Assembly: GCF_015207375.1 (NCBI RefSeq)
Contig: NZ_JADEWY010000059.1
Coordinates: forward strand, 1-38,136
Reading direction: 5' to 3'
Origin: Coleofasciculus sp. LEGE 07092
GTDB lineage: Bacteria > Cyanobacteriota > Cyanobacteriia > Cyanobacteriales > Coleofasciculaceae
DNA: 38,136 nt
Position numbers and translations under genes: made by a program. The notes beneath the pieces are model-generated. The model ran no database searches, was not told where the DNA came from, and worked only from the letters and a program-made list of their open reading frames with translations. Below are positions 19,672-27,838 of this stretch, piece after piece (positions within the stretch are counted from its first letter, which is position 1; each line of letters opens with the position of its first letter).

Positions 19672-20535
19672 ATGAACAAGCTTGCAACACAAACAGCCTT
19701 TTCAGCTACTGAGCAATTAGTTTCTTTGTGGCTGCACGGCAAAAGTGTCCGCACTTCTGAGTATTACCGCCTCTATGCCATGCGCTTTATCTCCTTTGTG
19801 GGAAAGCCCCTGCACTTGGTAACGCTGGCAGAAGTCCAGGGATTTGCGGCTTCTTTAGAAGAGCAGGGTCTTGCTAAAAGTACTCAGCGTACCATTATGG
19901 CGGCTGTCCGCTCCCTGATTTCCTTTGGCAACAAAAGCGAGGTATTACCCCGAAATGTTGGAGCGTTAGTCGAACTTCCTGAAGCACCAGATACCCTCAA
20001 CGAACGGCTGTTAACGGAGTTAGAAGTTCAAACGATGATTGCCCTGGAGACGAACCCGAGAAATCGAGCAATCTTGAGGCTATTGTACCTAGGCGGATTA
20101 CGCGCTTCTGAACTGTGTCAGTTGACGTGGAACAATTTACAGCTTCGGGGCAATAGCGGACAAGTCACCGTCCTGGGTAAAGGTTCCAAGACTCGCAGTA
20201 TTTTGCTTCCCGCGTCCTTGTGGGTAGAACTCATGCAACTTAGAGGAGATGCGACTCCTAATGAACCCGTGTTCCGCTCTCGCAAGGGCAGCCACTCCGG
20301 TCACTTGACGCGGGAACGGGTGCATCAGATTGTCAAAGCCGCAGGTAAACGACCTGGAATCAAGGGCAACGTTTCACCCCACTGGTTGCGCCATGCCCAT
20401 GCAACTCATGCTCTGGAACGGGGAGCAAAAATCCATCTCGTTGCTGAAACTTTGGGGCATTCCAGCGTCGCCATTACCAGCCGCTATCTCCATGCCCGTC
20501 CGGAAGATAGTTCCAGCCTGTACTTACCGGGATGA
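19672..20535 (+). CDS. Tyrosine recombinase (XerC/XerD-like integrase)
   Basis: This is a site-specific recombinase that would exchange strands through a covalent 3'-phosphotyrosine, for plasmid dimer resolution or integration of a mobile segment. The N-terminal SAM-like core-binding domain (about 10-95) precedes the catalytic domain. All active-site motifs are present: Arg in LYLGGLRASELCQLTW (about residue 145), Lys in LGKGSKTR, HWLRHAHATHAL (His-x-x-Arg, about 237-240), LGHSS (His) and the nucleophile Tyr in TSRYLHA. The start at 19672 (MNKLATQT) has a G-rich GGGGGG about 5 nt upstream. In-frame ATG 19648 and GTG 19600 are alternatives, but would add residues not needed for the fold. Its length of 287 aa is normal for Xer-like enzymes. 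It stands alone and is divergent from the transposase remnant on its left. No att or dif site could be identified. Confidence 0.9.
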   Translation: MNKLATQTAFSATEQLVSLWLHGKSVRTSEYYRLYAMRFISFVGKPLHLVTLAEVQGFAASLEEQGLAKSTQRTIMAAVRSLISFGNKSEVLPRNVGALVELPEAPDTLNERLLTELEVQTMIALETNPRNRAILRLLYLGGLRASELCQLTWNNLQLRGNSGQVTVLGKGSKTRSILLPASLWVELMQLRGDATPNEPVFRSRKGSHSGHLTRERVHQIVKAAGKRPGIKGNVSPHWLRHAHATHALERGAKIHLVAETLGHSSVAITSRYLHARPEDSSSLYLPG

Positions 20536-20721
20536 GGGCGCACGCTCCTGTTTCTCTGAAAAACTGACCGTTCAGATTCTGAGAGTGCGATCGCTTCACC
20601 TCAACCCTACAAACTTTAACAGCCAACCGCTAGTCCTGACATCAAGTTAAGCACATCTACACTGATGAAGCTTGAATACACAATTTATTCTTTTGTCAAT
20701 TATTTTGACTAGACGGGCGCT

Positions 20722-21363
20722 CTAGAAATGCTGAATGAGTGCGCCAATTCGTTTCATCACCCGCAGGACTTCATACAACTCATTTTGAGGACGGGCAAAG
20801 ATAGAAAAATCCGTTGACAAGTCGTACTGAGCAACAGGTTCCTTAACTAACTTAATAAACATAAAACTGTCGCCATTCGTCACTAAGCCAAAAGTCGGTC
20901 GCTCTGGATAAGGATTTGCCATCATGTAAGCTAGAGCTTGGGGAATAGCAACTGAGAAAGAAAATTTGGTTTGTTTAGATTCAACCAATGCTAACCAAAA
21001 CTGATTTTGTAAAACGAGCGCATCAATCCATCCTCTGTAGATTTCCTCTCGTTCTTCAACCGCAATCTCAACCGACTTTTCACCCCGCAGCTTATAAGGA
21101 GGGTCGCAGAAACCTGCTAAATATAATAGTGGGGAAACTAACAGCAAATTGACCGTAGCCTCTGTCATGGCTCCATCCGCACTGTTGTACAGGTAGCTAT
21201 TCTTAACCCGGTCTAACGTTTCCCGTTCCCCTTGAGAAACTTCCGGCAGAGTTTCCTGCCACTCCGAGAAAAACTGGAGGTCAGGCGTCCGGCTCAAATT
21301 GAACTGGGATTGGGCTTCATTAATGGAAGTGATTACTTCAGTAACGGCTAGGGTTGTACTCAT
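20722..21363 (-). CDS. PD-(D/E)XK nuclease-like protein (type I R-subunit N-terminal type)
   Basis: This 213-aa protein resembles stand-alone cyanobacterial proteins related to the N-terminal nuclease domain of type I restriction R subunits. The PD-(D/E)XK core is visible: Glu68 in MTEATVN, Asp114 in GWIDALVL, and Glu128-Ser-Lys130 in LALVESKQ, followed by a helix with Gln (IPQALAYM). No helicase domain and no methylase or specificity partner lie nearby, so it is not a complete restriction system. It could cleave DNA or be a catalytically relaxed relative. It is the last gene of the leftward backbone, 257 bp after the small partition protein, and is possibly a separate unit. The ATG at 21363 lacks a clear ribosome site. 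Confidence 0.7.
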   Translation of the reverse strand: MSTTLAVTEVITSINEAQSQFNLSRTPDLQFFSEWQETLPEVSQGERETLDRVKNSYLYNSADGAMTEATVNLLLVSPLLYLAGFCDPPYKLRGEKSVEIAVEEREEIYRGWIDALVLQNQFWLALVESKQTKFSFSVAIPQALAYMMANPYPERPTFGLVTNGDSFMFIKLVKEPVAQYDLSTDFSIFARPQNELYEVLRVMKRIGALIQHF

Positions 21364-21604
21364 GATTACAAACTATACTCTGCTTCTATTGTCCAACTCT
21401 TACGCTCAGACAATAGCTCATAAAATCCCAAATATAAAATCAAACAAAGCTTGATTAATCTTTGCTGCAATAACCGCATCTGGTCGCGCAACATCATGGA
21501 AAACTGCTATCAATTTTATTTGATTATCCACTCACTTATTTTTCCTAAAATCCTTAAGGAGTAAGACTTACAGCCTATTTAATCTCTCCCCACCCCATTG
21601 CTAC

Positions 21605-21624
21605 CTTGATAGCAAACTATCAAG
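21605..21624. repeat. Inverted repeat overlapping the end of the small partition gene
   Basis: CTTGATAG, CAAA, CTATCAAG is a perfect 8-bp inverted repeat. It contains the 15-mer TTGATAGCAAACTAT that also occurs upstream of parA (22542-22556), so parA and its partner are bracketed by the same motif. It may be a third binding site for the partner protein or act as a hairpin. Confidence 0.7.
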
Positions 21625-21874
21625 CTACTGGAGGCTTACCGTACTTGGAGAACAGGTCGTTGACCGCCTCAATCAAAAGGTCGTGAACAGGTTTACCCAG
21701 GTCTGCCGCTAAATGTTTGAGCTGTTTCCAAGCGCCGATAGAGAGGCGCAACGTCTGACCTTTTCGTTGCTCAGTAGATTTATCCTCATTAGCGGATGCC
21801 GACGGCACGGCAGCGGTGGGTGTACTGCCTTTCTTGAGGGTGACATTTGCCAGACTGGGTGCTTTCTTCGCCAT
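21620..21874 (-). CDS. Small DNA-binding-like partner of ParA (ribbon-helix-helix type)
   Basis: This is a basic 84-aa protein. The N-terminal half (MAKKAPSLANVTLKKGSTPT...) is rich in Lys, Thr, Ser and Ala and probably disordered. The C-terminal half (GQTLRLSIGAWKQLKHLAAD, then VHDLLIEAVNDLFSKYG) has the strand-helix-helix pattern of ribbon-helix-helix proteins. Small RHH proteins encoded directly after a ParA act as centromere-binding proteins and repressors in type Ib partition (ParG, Omega). The start is placed at 21874, 2 nt after the parA stop, with AGGAG upstream in the end of parA; a longer in-frame start inside parA is less likely. The repeats on both sides of the pair are the likely binding sites. 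Confidence 0.7.
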   Translation of the reverse strand: MAKKAPSLANVTLKKGSTPTAAVPSASANEDKSTEQRKGQTLRLSIGAWKQLKHLAADLGKPVHDLLIEAVNDLFSKYGKPPVA

Positions 21875-21876
21875 GT

Positions 21877-22509
21877 TTAGCTTTCTACTCCTGTAAGTTG
21901 AGATGAGATCCACTGCCAGCTTTTGCGAATTTCGGTCGCGGCTTTTCCCTTACGCTCGATTTCACCAGCGACACGACCATCAATCATGGCTCGACAAAAA
22001 ATGAGCCGATTGAAAATAGGCACCGGACAGATAGGTAGACTGTAGTTGGTTAGAGCTGTCTTAGCTTCATCTGTGATAGTCGAGCTGGGAGGTGCTTGGT
22101 TGAGAACGATGACCGCAGGCAATCCAATCCCTTCTGCCAGTTCAATACTGGCGCTAATAGATTCTAAGTCCAGCACAGAAGGTCGAACTGGGATAACCAC
22201 CAAATCAGAAACCCGTGCAGCATGAACGGCGAGATTATTAATGTCGGGTACTGTGTCAACGATGACGAAGTTTATCCCGTCTGCACGACAGGCTTCAATG
22301 TGGTCTTTGATCGTTTTCGTGTTGGATTGAATCAGCAGCGGTGTTTCTGCTTCTCGCTTGTTGTACCAGGATGAGCAAGACCCCTGCGGGTCGGTATCAA
22401 TGAGGACAACCCGGTTGCCCTTGGTTTTCTGAGCTTCAACACCCCAGTGAACGGTGAGGGTTGATTTGCCGGAGCCTCCCTTACGGGATAACAGGCTAAT
22501 GACTTTCAT
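21877..22509 (-). CDS. parA: ParA-family partition ATPase
   Basis: This is a 210-aa Walker-type partition ATPase that would bind DNA non-specifically and move plasmid copies apart with its centromere-binding partner. The deviant Walker A motif RKGGSGKST (signature Lys10, Lys15) is at the N-terminus, followed by VVLIDTDPQGSC (A' motif) and FVIVDTVPDI (Walker B). At this length it lacks an N-terminal helix-turn-helix, so it is a type Ib ParA. The ATG at 22509 directly abuts the repeat array TTTGCTACC..., so binding there would also block translation initiation and transcription. The downstream small gene starts 2 nt after the stop, making a two-gene parA-partner operon. Confidence 0.9.
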   Translation of the reverse strand: MKVISLLSRKGGSGKSTLTVHWGVEAQKTKGNRVVLIDTDPQGSCSSWYNKREAETPLLIQSNTKTIKDHIEACRADGINFVIVDTVPDINNLAVHAARVSDLVVIPVRPSVLDLESISASIELAEGIGLPAVIVLNQAPPSSTITDEAKTALTNYSLPICPVPIFNRLIFCRAMIDGRVAGEIERKGKAATEIRKSWQWISSQLTGVES

Positions 22510-22557
22510 TTGCTACCTTACTAGTTTGCTACCTTGCTAGTTTGATAGCAAACTATG
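22509..22557. repeat. Repeat array upstream of parA (partition site/operator)
   Basis: Two 16-bp direct repeats, TTTGCTACCTTACTAG (22509-22524) and TTTGCTACCTTGCTAG (22525-22540), are followed by TTTGATAGCAAACTATG. The last contains the inverted repeat TAGTTTG-ATAG-CAAACTA (22538-22555). The array touches the parA start codon. This arrangement fits a centromere and operator bound by a small RHH partner. Confidence 0.7.
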
Positions 22558-22888
22558 AATGCTATTCTAGCTCGGTTCTGACTAAAAAACCATAGTTTTA
22601 CAAAGCTACTGGAACTATTGCTATATAAATAGCTTGCTAGTTTGATAGCAAAGTAGCCGTTAAGTACCTCCAAAATCCCGGTGTAGCGTAAAGCCGGAAT
22701 ACGCACACAATAGGACACGATGTAAAGAAACATCGGTTAGAGGCTATTGGCATCAAAACATCAGTGTCATCCCCTCCTCAAAAAGTTAGTGGCACAACAT
22801 CCAAATCAGTAAAGCCATTCTGGGTTCATTGTTGACCTCAACCGTTGATAAACTGCCCTATGCCGTTAAAACGACGGTCGCTTTACCT
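22558..22888. other. Gap between the primase gene and parA
   Basis: No convincing gene. Besides the repeat copy at 22632-22657 it holds a small hairpin, CGATGT-AAAGAA-ACATCG (22718-22735). The AT-rich stretch 22540-22660 probably carries the parA promoter. The 70-aa frame across the repeats (22521-22733) is not considered a gene. Confidence 0.4.
22632..22657. repeat. Second copy of the parA-upstream motif
   Basis: CTTGCTAGTTTGATAGCAAA (22633-22652) is identical to 22533-22552, exactly 100 bp away, and is flanked by GC...TAGC. It is probably a second site of the same protein. Confidence 0.7.
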
Positions 22889-25800
22889 TCACGGAAGATG
22901 AGGAAGCGATCGCACCTCTTCAATACCGTGAATAGGGACGTTTTGCCCGTTCTCGACGCGAAACAGCCAGAAGTTTTGTTGAGGTGGGTTGGGAACTGAT
23001 TCAAGTATCGCTTCCAGCCATTCAACACGCAGATCTAGGTGTGCTCCTACGATTCGCTGGATCAAGTAGGAACGCCCCACCACAAGGTTATCCACGTTCT
23101 GCTGTGTTTCAAGTTCGGGGGTAGGGAGTGATTTCAGGTGATTCAGAAAGTCACTCATCTCCTCATCGGTCAGTAGTTGACGCGATCGCTTACCGTAGGT
23201 TTGCTCCAGATAATCCCGTCCCGTAGATTTGTCCCATCCCAGTCGCCGCATCTCTATATCGATTTCCTCTGTGATGGATTCGTAGGTGTGGATAGGTTTG
23301 GGTGATGGTGCGATTACTTTTTCTGCCCCTACCTGTGCCACTTCTTCCTCCGCTGCTGATTCAGAGTGTGCCACTTCGGAGATCGCTATCGCCTCTTCAG
23401 AGCTGCTTAATGCTTGAGTGATAGAGTTGGTATTTTCCTCAACGGTCACGGGTGACAGTTTATTGTCAGCGACGATTGAAACCGTTGGTTTTACCACCAT
23501 TTCGGAGTCCGTCACTCTGTCACTGAGATGTGTCGATTCTGGCTTGAAACTTCGGCTTCGCTCAGTTTCAGCACTCCCGCAAGCCGAACCATCGGGAGTT
23601 AAAGGCGGTAGGGCTAGAGTCGCTACGAATTTGATCTGACGACCTTTTCGGATTACAGTCCCCTTACCCATCTGTTCCAACCTGGTAAACAAATCGGCAG
23701 TATAGGCACCAACCGGACGCCGGGAATCCTTGGCACGGTATTGGATAGCTTTTATCTCACGGTAAGCATCACGGGTGCTAATGCCCTCTGGATGCCGTGT
23801 GATGGCTTTATCCCAGATTTGCAGCAGAATAGCGCTGATGTCGTCTGTGTCAGCGGCTGTCGTCTGTACGATGTGGAATGTTGAGCGATAGTATTGGGCA
23901 AACAGTACAGCCCTCTCTAGGGTGTCCTTTTGCAGCGTCCACAGGGGACGAGTGCGATCGTGGTAGCATTCAATCAGATGAAGTCCTAAAGCGATTCTGA
24001 GGAGTTGAGCCGGTAATTTAAACATCCAAGCCCGGATAGCAGGCATGGAGGTATTGAAAGCTTGCTCACCAATCACCTCATAAAGCTTGTCGTAGTATTG
24101 ATCTGCCTCAATGGATAACTTGATTTTGCCTTCAGGCAGAGTATCCAGCCACTCGTAAAGGAAAGGCAGTTTCTCACTTAAAAGGCAGAACCCTTTTACC
24201 CGTTTCGGCTTTTGGGGCTTCATCGTAGCAAACAGGAACCGAGCCTGCAACCCTTGGGGGTCATTTGGGTCTTTGAAGGCTTTTTGGAAAATTCCCGGCT
24301 GGAGTCCACCCGCTATACTTAGGCGAGTCGTATTCGTAAAATAGCTGTCGTCTTGATTAACGCGGTCAACTTGGTTGCTACCCCCATCCCAGGATGCCAA
24401 GAGGCAGCTAATAGCTTCGCTTTCTCCCTTGTTGAACTGATTAAAGGACTGAAACATCCCCACCAGCTCATCCCTTGCCCATAACGAGCCGTTTAGCCCT
24501 TGCTCCGACTGCCGTTTCATGACAGCCTGAATGGTGGCGATATCAAACAAATATTTCCGCTCAACGGGCTTGGGAGGCTTCTTGCCTTTCCCTTTCTCCT
24601 GGTTCGCAATCGTTTCTTCCCATTCTTCCAACTCCGCCTGGAATCGCTCCCTGGCGCTTTGTTGTAGCTGTTTCATAGGGCTGGTGACTAGATTCTCAGC
24701 CCTTGTCTTTCCTGCACCGGATTCGGCAACGAGGGCAGTCCAGGCGATCGCGGGAATGAAGTGGCTGCCGACATCCAGGTTTACCCGTTTGCCTGCGAGT
24801 GAAAGTACCGCCGGGAAAAGATACTGCCAGATGCCGATGGGGTCGATATTAAGAATGGAGGCATCGTGCAAAATGTCATCTGCCATTGAGGGCAGTGCCT
24901 TATGGAAGTTGAGTTCTGCGTTGTGCCAGTCAATTAGCGCCCGTAGCCTGATTTCATCTTCCGGCTGCACTTCATCAAGTTGGGTCTTAATTCCATTCAC
25001 CAAGGCATAGAAGGCTTGCTTGTTGTTCAACTCAGATTTTACCCTGAGAGTCTCAAGTTTGTGAATTTCCATCCAGTCGGGAAACCCGGTTTTCAGGATT
25101 TCGGTGACAGTAGCGACAGTAGCTGCAATGCCTATGATGTCTAGGTTGTGGTCGTCAATGTTAATCCGACTGTCACCCATGACAGCTCCATTCTGGATGA
25201 CGCGATCGCTCTGTTTCTTTTTATCAGAAAAACTAGCTGACTTCTCAAACGGACTCCGCCATCCATCCTGCTTTGCCATCTGTCCCAACGTCCCGATTGT
25301 TATCTTTCCAAAGCTGCTATTTCCAGAGCTGCTAAATGATTTCCATTTCTTCTCACACTCACCTGGCTTATACTTGGGTGAGGAGCGTGACCAAGCATCC
25401 CACTCGGTAAGTAGGCTGTCATCAATGCTATGCAATGCCATGCCCACGGCAAGCCAATCATCGTAATCATCGGCACGGTAGGAGTTAAGGGCATTAAGGT
25501 AGCTTAATGCCCAATCAATAGCCGTCCACTGTTCATTCGTTCGGGATATAGGGGTGTAAGTCGGTGCAGGTATGCTGATTGGTTCTGGCTCCGGATCGAA
25601 CAGCATCTGCTCAATAACCCAATCGGGCGCGTAGGCAATTTTAGTGATATCAAAAAATTCACAGTCGAAGTACTGGTAGCTTCCTGTCAGCGGATGAACG
25701 GATGGAGGCAGAACGGCTTGTCTTCCTAGCCAAAGCAGCTCAACGTGTTCCGGCTTTCCGTCTTCTCCCAGTTCCCCGGTGGGGATTTTCTTGGTTCTTA

Positions 25801-26275
25801 GGTATGGAGCGTATTCGGAGGTAACGTAGAAAATTAGGTGGCAGCGGTCAGGGCGTCCTGATGTGGTTTTGACTGTTTCAGGAATATCGCCCCCGGACAG
25901 CTCCTCAATTTTCCGCTTGGCAGATGTCCCGTCTTGGTCAACGATGAGCAGATACCGCTTTTCCCCATTAACAGTAATTGGGCGTCCTGGCATCAGTCCG
26001 TATCCTTGAGGATAGAAGTGGTACTTTTTCCCAGAAGAATTCTCTAACTCAATGCCGTGTGCGATCGCGTGTTCAACTTCTGCTTTAGTGTAAGGTCTAT
26101 TTTGCCAGTCTCTTCCTTGGGGTGCCTTTTTCCCGTTGAGCAGACATAGGGGGATATCATCAGGCAGTAGGTCTAGTCCCTTAATGAGTCGCTGTTGGAG
26201 GGCTGATAAAGTTTTCGTAGGTTGTCTTTTGGCTTGCTCTTGGTCTATGGATGGGTTTGAGTTGCGAGTAAACAT
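22889..26275 (-). CDS. Prim-Pol / DUF3987 primase-helicase-like replication protein
   Basis: This 1128-aa multidomain protein probably initiates plasmid replication. The N-terminal part (about 25-230) resembles the bifunctional primase-polymerase (AEP) domain: YLLIVDQDG (acidic pair), CHLIFYV and LPPSVHPLTGSYQYFDCE. A primase C-terminal helical domain follows (about 250-340; DWLAVGMALHSI and GECEKKWKSFS). The large central part is DUF3987, an SF3/AAA-like ATPase region with Walker A AESGAGKT (about 517-524) and SLWARDELVG as the likely Walker B. The last 250 residues are low-complexity followed by a helical tail. The ATG at 26275 has AGGAG 8 nt upstream. One dispersed palindrome (23545-23570) is read in-frame in the low-complexity part. 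No other Rep candidate is in the window. Confidence 0.8.
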   Translation of the reverse strand: MFTRNSNPSIDQEQAKRQPTKTLSALQQRLIKGLDLLPDDIPLCLLNGKKAPQGRDWQNRPYTKAEVEHAIAHGIELENSSGKKYHFYPQGYGLMPGRPITVNGEKRYLLIVDQDGTSAKRKIEELSGGDIPETVKTTSGRPDRCHLIFYVTSEYAPYLRTKKIPTGELGEDGKPEHVELLWLGRQAVLPPSVHPLTGSYQYFDCEFFDITKIAYAPDWVIEQMLFDPEPEPISIPAPTYTPISRTNEQWTAIDWALSYLNALNSYRADDYDDWLAVGMALHSIDDSLLTEWDAWSRSSPKYKPGECEKKWKSFSSSGNSSFGKITIGTLGQMAKQDGWRSPFEKSASFSDKKKQSDRVIQNGAVMGDSRINIDDHNLDIIGIAATVATVTEILKTGFPDWMEIHKLETLRVKSELNNKQAFYALVNGIKTQLDEVQPEDEIRLRALIDWHNAELNFHKALPSMADDILHDASILNIDPIGIWQYLFPAVLSLAGKRVNLDVGSHFIPAIAWTALVAESGAGKTRAENLVTSPMKQLQQSARERFQAELEEWEETIANQEKGKGKKPPKPVERKYLFDIATIQAVMKRQSEQGLNGSLWARDELVGMFQSFNQFNKGESEAISCLLASWDGGSNQVDRVNQDDSYFTNTTRLSIAGGLQPGIFQKAFKDPNDPQGLQARFLFATMKPQKPKRVKGFCLLSEKLPFLYEWLDTLPEGKIKLSIEADQYYDKLYEVIGEQAFNTSMPAIRAWMFKLPAQLLRIALGLHLIECYHDRTRPLWTLQKDTLERAVLFAQYYRSTFHIVQTTAADTDDISAILLQIWDKAITRHPEGISTRDAYREIKAIQYRAKDSRRPVGAYTADLFTRLEQMGKGTVIRKGRQIKFVATLALPPLTPDGSACGSAETERSRSFKPESTHLSDRVTDSEMVVKPTVSIVADNKLSPVTVEENTNSITQALSSSEEAIAISEVAHSESAAEEEVAQVGAEKVIAPSPKPIHTYESITEEIDIEMRRLGWDKSTGRDYLEQTYGKRSRQLLTDEEMSDFLNHLKSLPTPELETQQNVDNLVVGRSYLIQRIVGAHLDLRVEWLEAILESVPNPPQQNFWLFRVENGQNVPIHGIEEVRSLPHLP
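23545..23570. repeat. Dispersed palindrome in the primase gene
   Basis: TGAAAC and GTTTCA arms enclose TTCGGCTTCGCTCA, the core shared by the other dispersed palindromes of the window. It lies in the variable linker region of the coding sequence. Confidence 0.75.
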
Positions 26276-26712
26276 TGTTAATAACTCCTGCGGCTTGTTT
26301 TCGAGGGTGTGCCGTGGAGGTTTCCACCAAGCTAGGACTTTGTGTGCTGGAAGTTAATGGGTCGAGAGTGACGTGGTAGGGGGGACTTGGTAAAGGCGAG
26401 AGATTTACTGAACCCGTCCCTATTTCTTGCCTTCCTGTTTCCGGTTGTCCGTTCCCTGTTAATTCCTTCTTGATAAAGTGCCAGATGCTTGAAACTGCCG
26501 AGGTGCCTGCTGTTAAAAAAAATCTAAAAAATTGTCCTAGGAACTCTTGTTGTTTAGTGCCAAGGCATCTAAACTAATAAGATGACAGCATAAAACCTCG
26601 GAAATTCATTGCTCAAAACGGTTTTTCTAATCCTGCTAAGAATCGTGGAACCGTCCAGAGTTGAAACCTCCGTGTTGTTTGGTAGGCGGCATTAAGCCGC
26701 TCACTTATGTAC
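26276..26712. other. Gap upstream of the primase gene
   Basis: No gene is seen on either strand. It contains short inverted repeats, GTGGA-GGTT-TCCAC (26314-26327) and GCGGC-ATTAA-GCCGC (26686-26700), and an AT-rich tract (TTAAAAAAAATCTAAAAAATT) around 26512-26535. Next to a replication protein, such a gap could hold the origin, but no clear iteron array is present. Confidence 0.35.
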
Positions 26713-27084
26713 TTAGTTCGCTAAGGGGGAAAACACATCACCTCCATGATTTGAGTACAATCCGGGCAGAGCAATCTGCCCGATTTTCTTGGTAAAGGAT
26801 AAGTTTAAAGATACTATAAACTCGGCAAGAGAAAAATGTTGTCGAATATTTTTGTACGAGGGAAGTTGTTTTCCTTCGTTGAGTTTTTTCCCAGTGGTCT
26901 GAATCCTAGAGCCGGAACTGAAGCACAAGCGTGTTGCCAGCCAAGAAAAAAGCCCTGGTAACTGATTGAGCAAGTTTTGATGTTGTCCGTTGAAGTCTTT
27001 CAAAAATATCAGTACGTTGAGTTGGTAGGTTCGGGGATTCATAAAAGGTTTGAAGTACCTGTCCTTGGCAGCAGAGGACTGCAT
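26713..27084 (-). CDS. Hypothetical protein
   Basis: This 123-aa frame has no recognised domain. Taken from MQSSAAKD, its ATG lies 4 nt after the stop of the upstream gene and has GGAAGAG before it, consistent with translational coupling. An alternative ATG at 27108 would overlap that gene by 20 nt. The product is basic, with a mildly hydrophobic stretch (LPGLFSWLATRLCFS) but no certain membrane helix. It may be a real small plasmid protein or a chance frame. Confidence 0.35.
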   Translation of the reverse strand: MQSSAAKDRYFKPFMNPRTYQLNVLIFLKDFNGQHQNLLNQLPGLFSWLATRLCFSSGSRIQTTGKKLNEGKQLPSYKNIRQHFSLAEFIVSLNLSFTKKIGQIALPGLYSNHGGDVFSPLAN

Positions 27085-27088
27085 TGTT

Positions 27089-27442
27089 TTACTCTTCCGT
27101 TGCTTCATCCGTTTCGACGCCAGCCGCGTTAGCTAGTTGTCGATGGAGTTCTTTGATCGTCACGCCGTCTTTGTCAGCTTGTAGGACTCGCTCTCTTAAT
27201 TCTTCCACTGACCCCAGACAGTACATTTTTACAAATTCCTGTAGTTTGTCGTTGAGAACAGCTCGGTTGCTCCCATCTTCCACACGAGCAGCAGCAATAT
27301 CTCTGATTAAAGTTCCCTTGCTTTGCTTTTTATCAGTAAATGCCCAACAAAGCAGTTGAACATAGTGCCAATCCCCGAACTCGGCACTTGTGATTCTCGT
27401 CGTAAACTTCGCCATTGGTAGAGTTGCTTCCATTGGTTCCAT
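27089..27442 (-). CDS. Hypothetical 117-aa protein
   Basis: I do not recognise the family. The protein-like part begins at MAKFTTRITSAEFGDWHYVQ; starts at 27442, 27433 and 27415 are all possible and none has a strong ribosome site. Upstream of 27442 the frame is open to 27682, but that part looks non-coding. The protein is helical and acidic at the end (KELHRQLANAAGVETDEATE), with no membrane segment. A strand then a helix near the N-terminus could be a small DNA-binding fold, which is speculation. A perfect palindrome lies 43 bp upstream of the 27442 start (27485-27500), as an operator might. It precedes the 123-aa frame and the replication gene on the same strand. Confidence 0.55.
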   Translation of the reverse strand: MEPMEATLPMAKFTTRITSAEFGDWHYVQLLCWAFTDKKQSKGTLIRDIAAARVEDGSNRAVLNDKLQEFVKMYCLGSVEELRERVLQADKDGVTIKELHRQLANAAGVETDEATEE

Positions 27443-27484
27443 AAAAGTGTCACAACATTGCTGCAATCTTATGATATCTTTGTC

Positions 27485-27500
27485 TAGTCTAACTAGACTA
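27485..27500. promoter_or_regulatory. Palindrome, possible operator
   Basis: TAGTCTA-AC-TAGACTA is a perfect inverted repeat 43 bp upstream of the earliest likely start of the small leftward gene at 27442. Position and symmetry suit a repressor site; nothing identifies the regulator. Confidence 0.35.
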
Positions 27501-27640
27501 TAGAAAATTGCAGCAATGTAGGTGCAATAAATATTCAACCTCATTTGAGCCAAGTTTGATCTTGGTTCAGGAGTTGCAATTTTGTTTCCATGGGGGTGAA
27601 TTTGGCATTTACTTCCATTCCCCATCGCCAGATTGTGACA

Positions 27641-27802
27641 ATGAGTACTAGTCTGAGTCCAGAATTGCTCTGTCCCCGACAACCGAATTTACATCACCGC
27701 AGGCAACTGGCTGATGCCCACAGGGAGCTTTTAAAGATGAAGTCTGAGCCATTTCGTTTCAGGACAGAATGTATCGCTCTTCTGTCACTCTGGAAAAATT
27801 AA
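27641..27802 (+). CDS. Possible small protein, 53 aa
   Basis: A short rightward frame (MSTSLSPELLCPRQPNLHHR and on) lies in the otherwise empty gap between the Uma2-like gene and the small unknown gene. It has no ribosome site and no recognised motif. It is listed only because it is the sole coding candidate in this 396-bp gap, which otherwise holds just the palindrome at 27485-27500. Confidence 0.2.
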   Translation: MSTSLSPELLCPRQPNLHHRRQLADAHRELLKMKSEPFRFRTECIALLSLWKN

Positions 27803-27838
27803 AATCGCAGCCAATTGATGAAAGTTTTGTGTAAGTCC

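Noticed and set aside
20695..20709. GTCAA-TTATT-TTGAC inverted repeat between recombinase and nuclease-like gene as a terminator
   Set aside because: The stem is only 5 bp and AT-rich, with no clear T-run placement.
21364..21604. Short leftward frame reading DNQIKLIAVFHDVARPDAVI
   Set aside because: It looks protein-like but is only about 37 codons with no ribosome site; possibly a gene remnant, not enough to call.
22521..22733. 70-aa leftward frame upstream of parA
   Set aside because: It lies over the partition repeats and has a composition unlike a protein; the open frame follows from the repeats.
24531..25466. Rightward frames of 159 and 120 aa inside the primase gene
   Set aside because: Antisense shadows rich in Ser and Cys with no motif.
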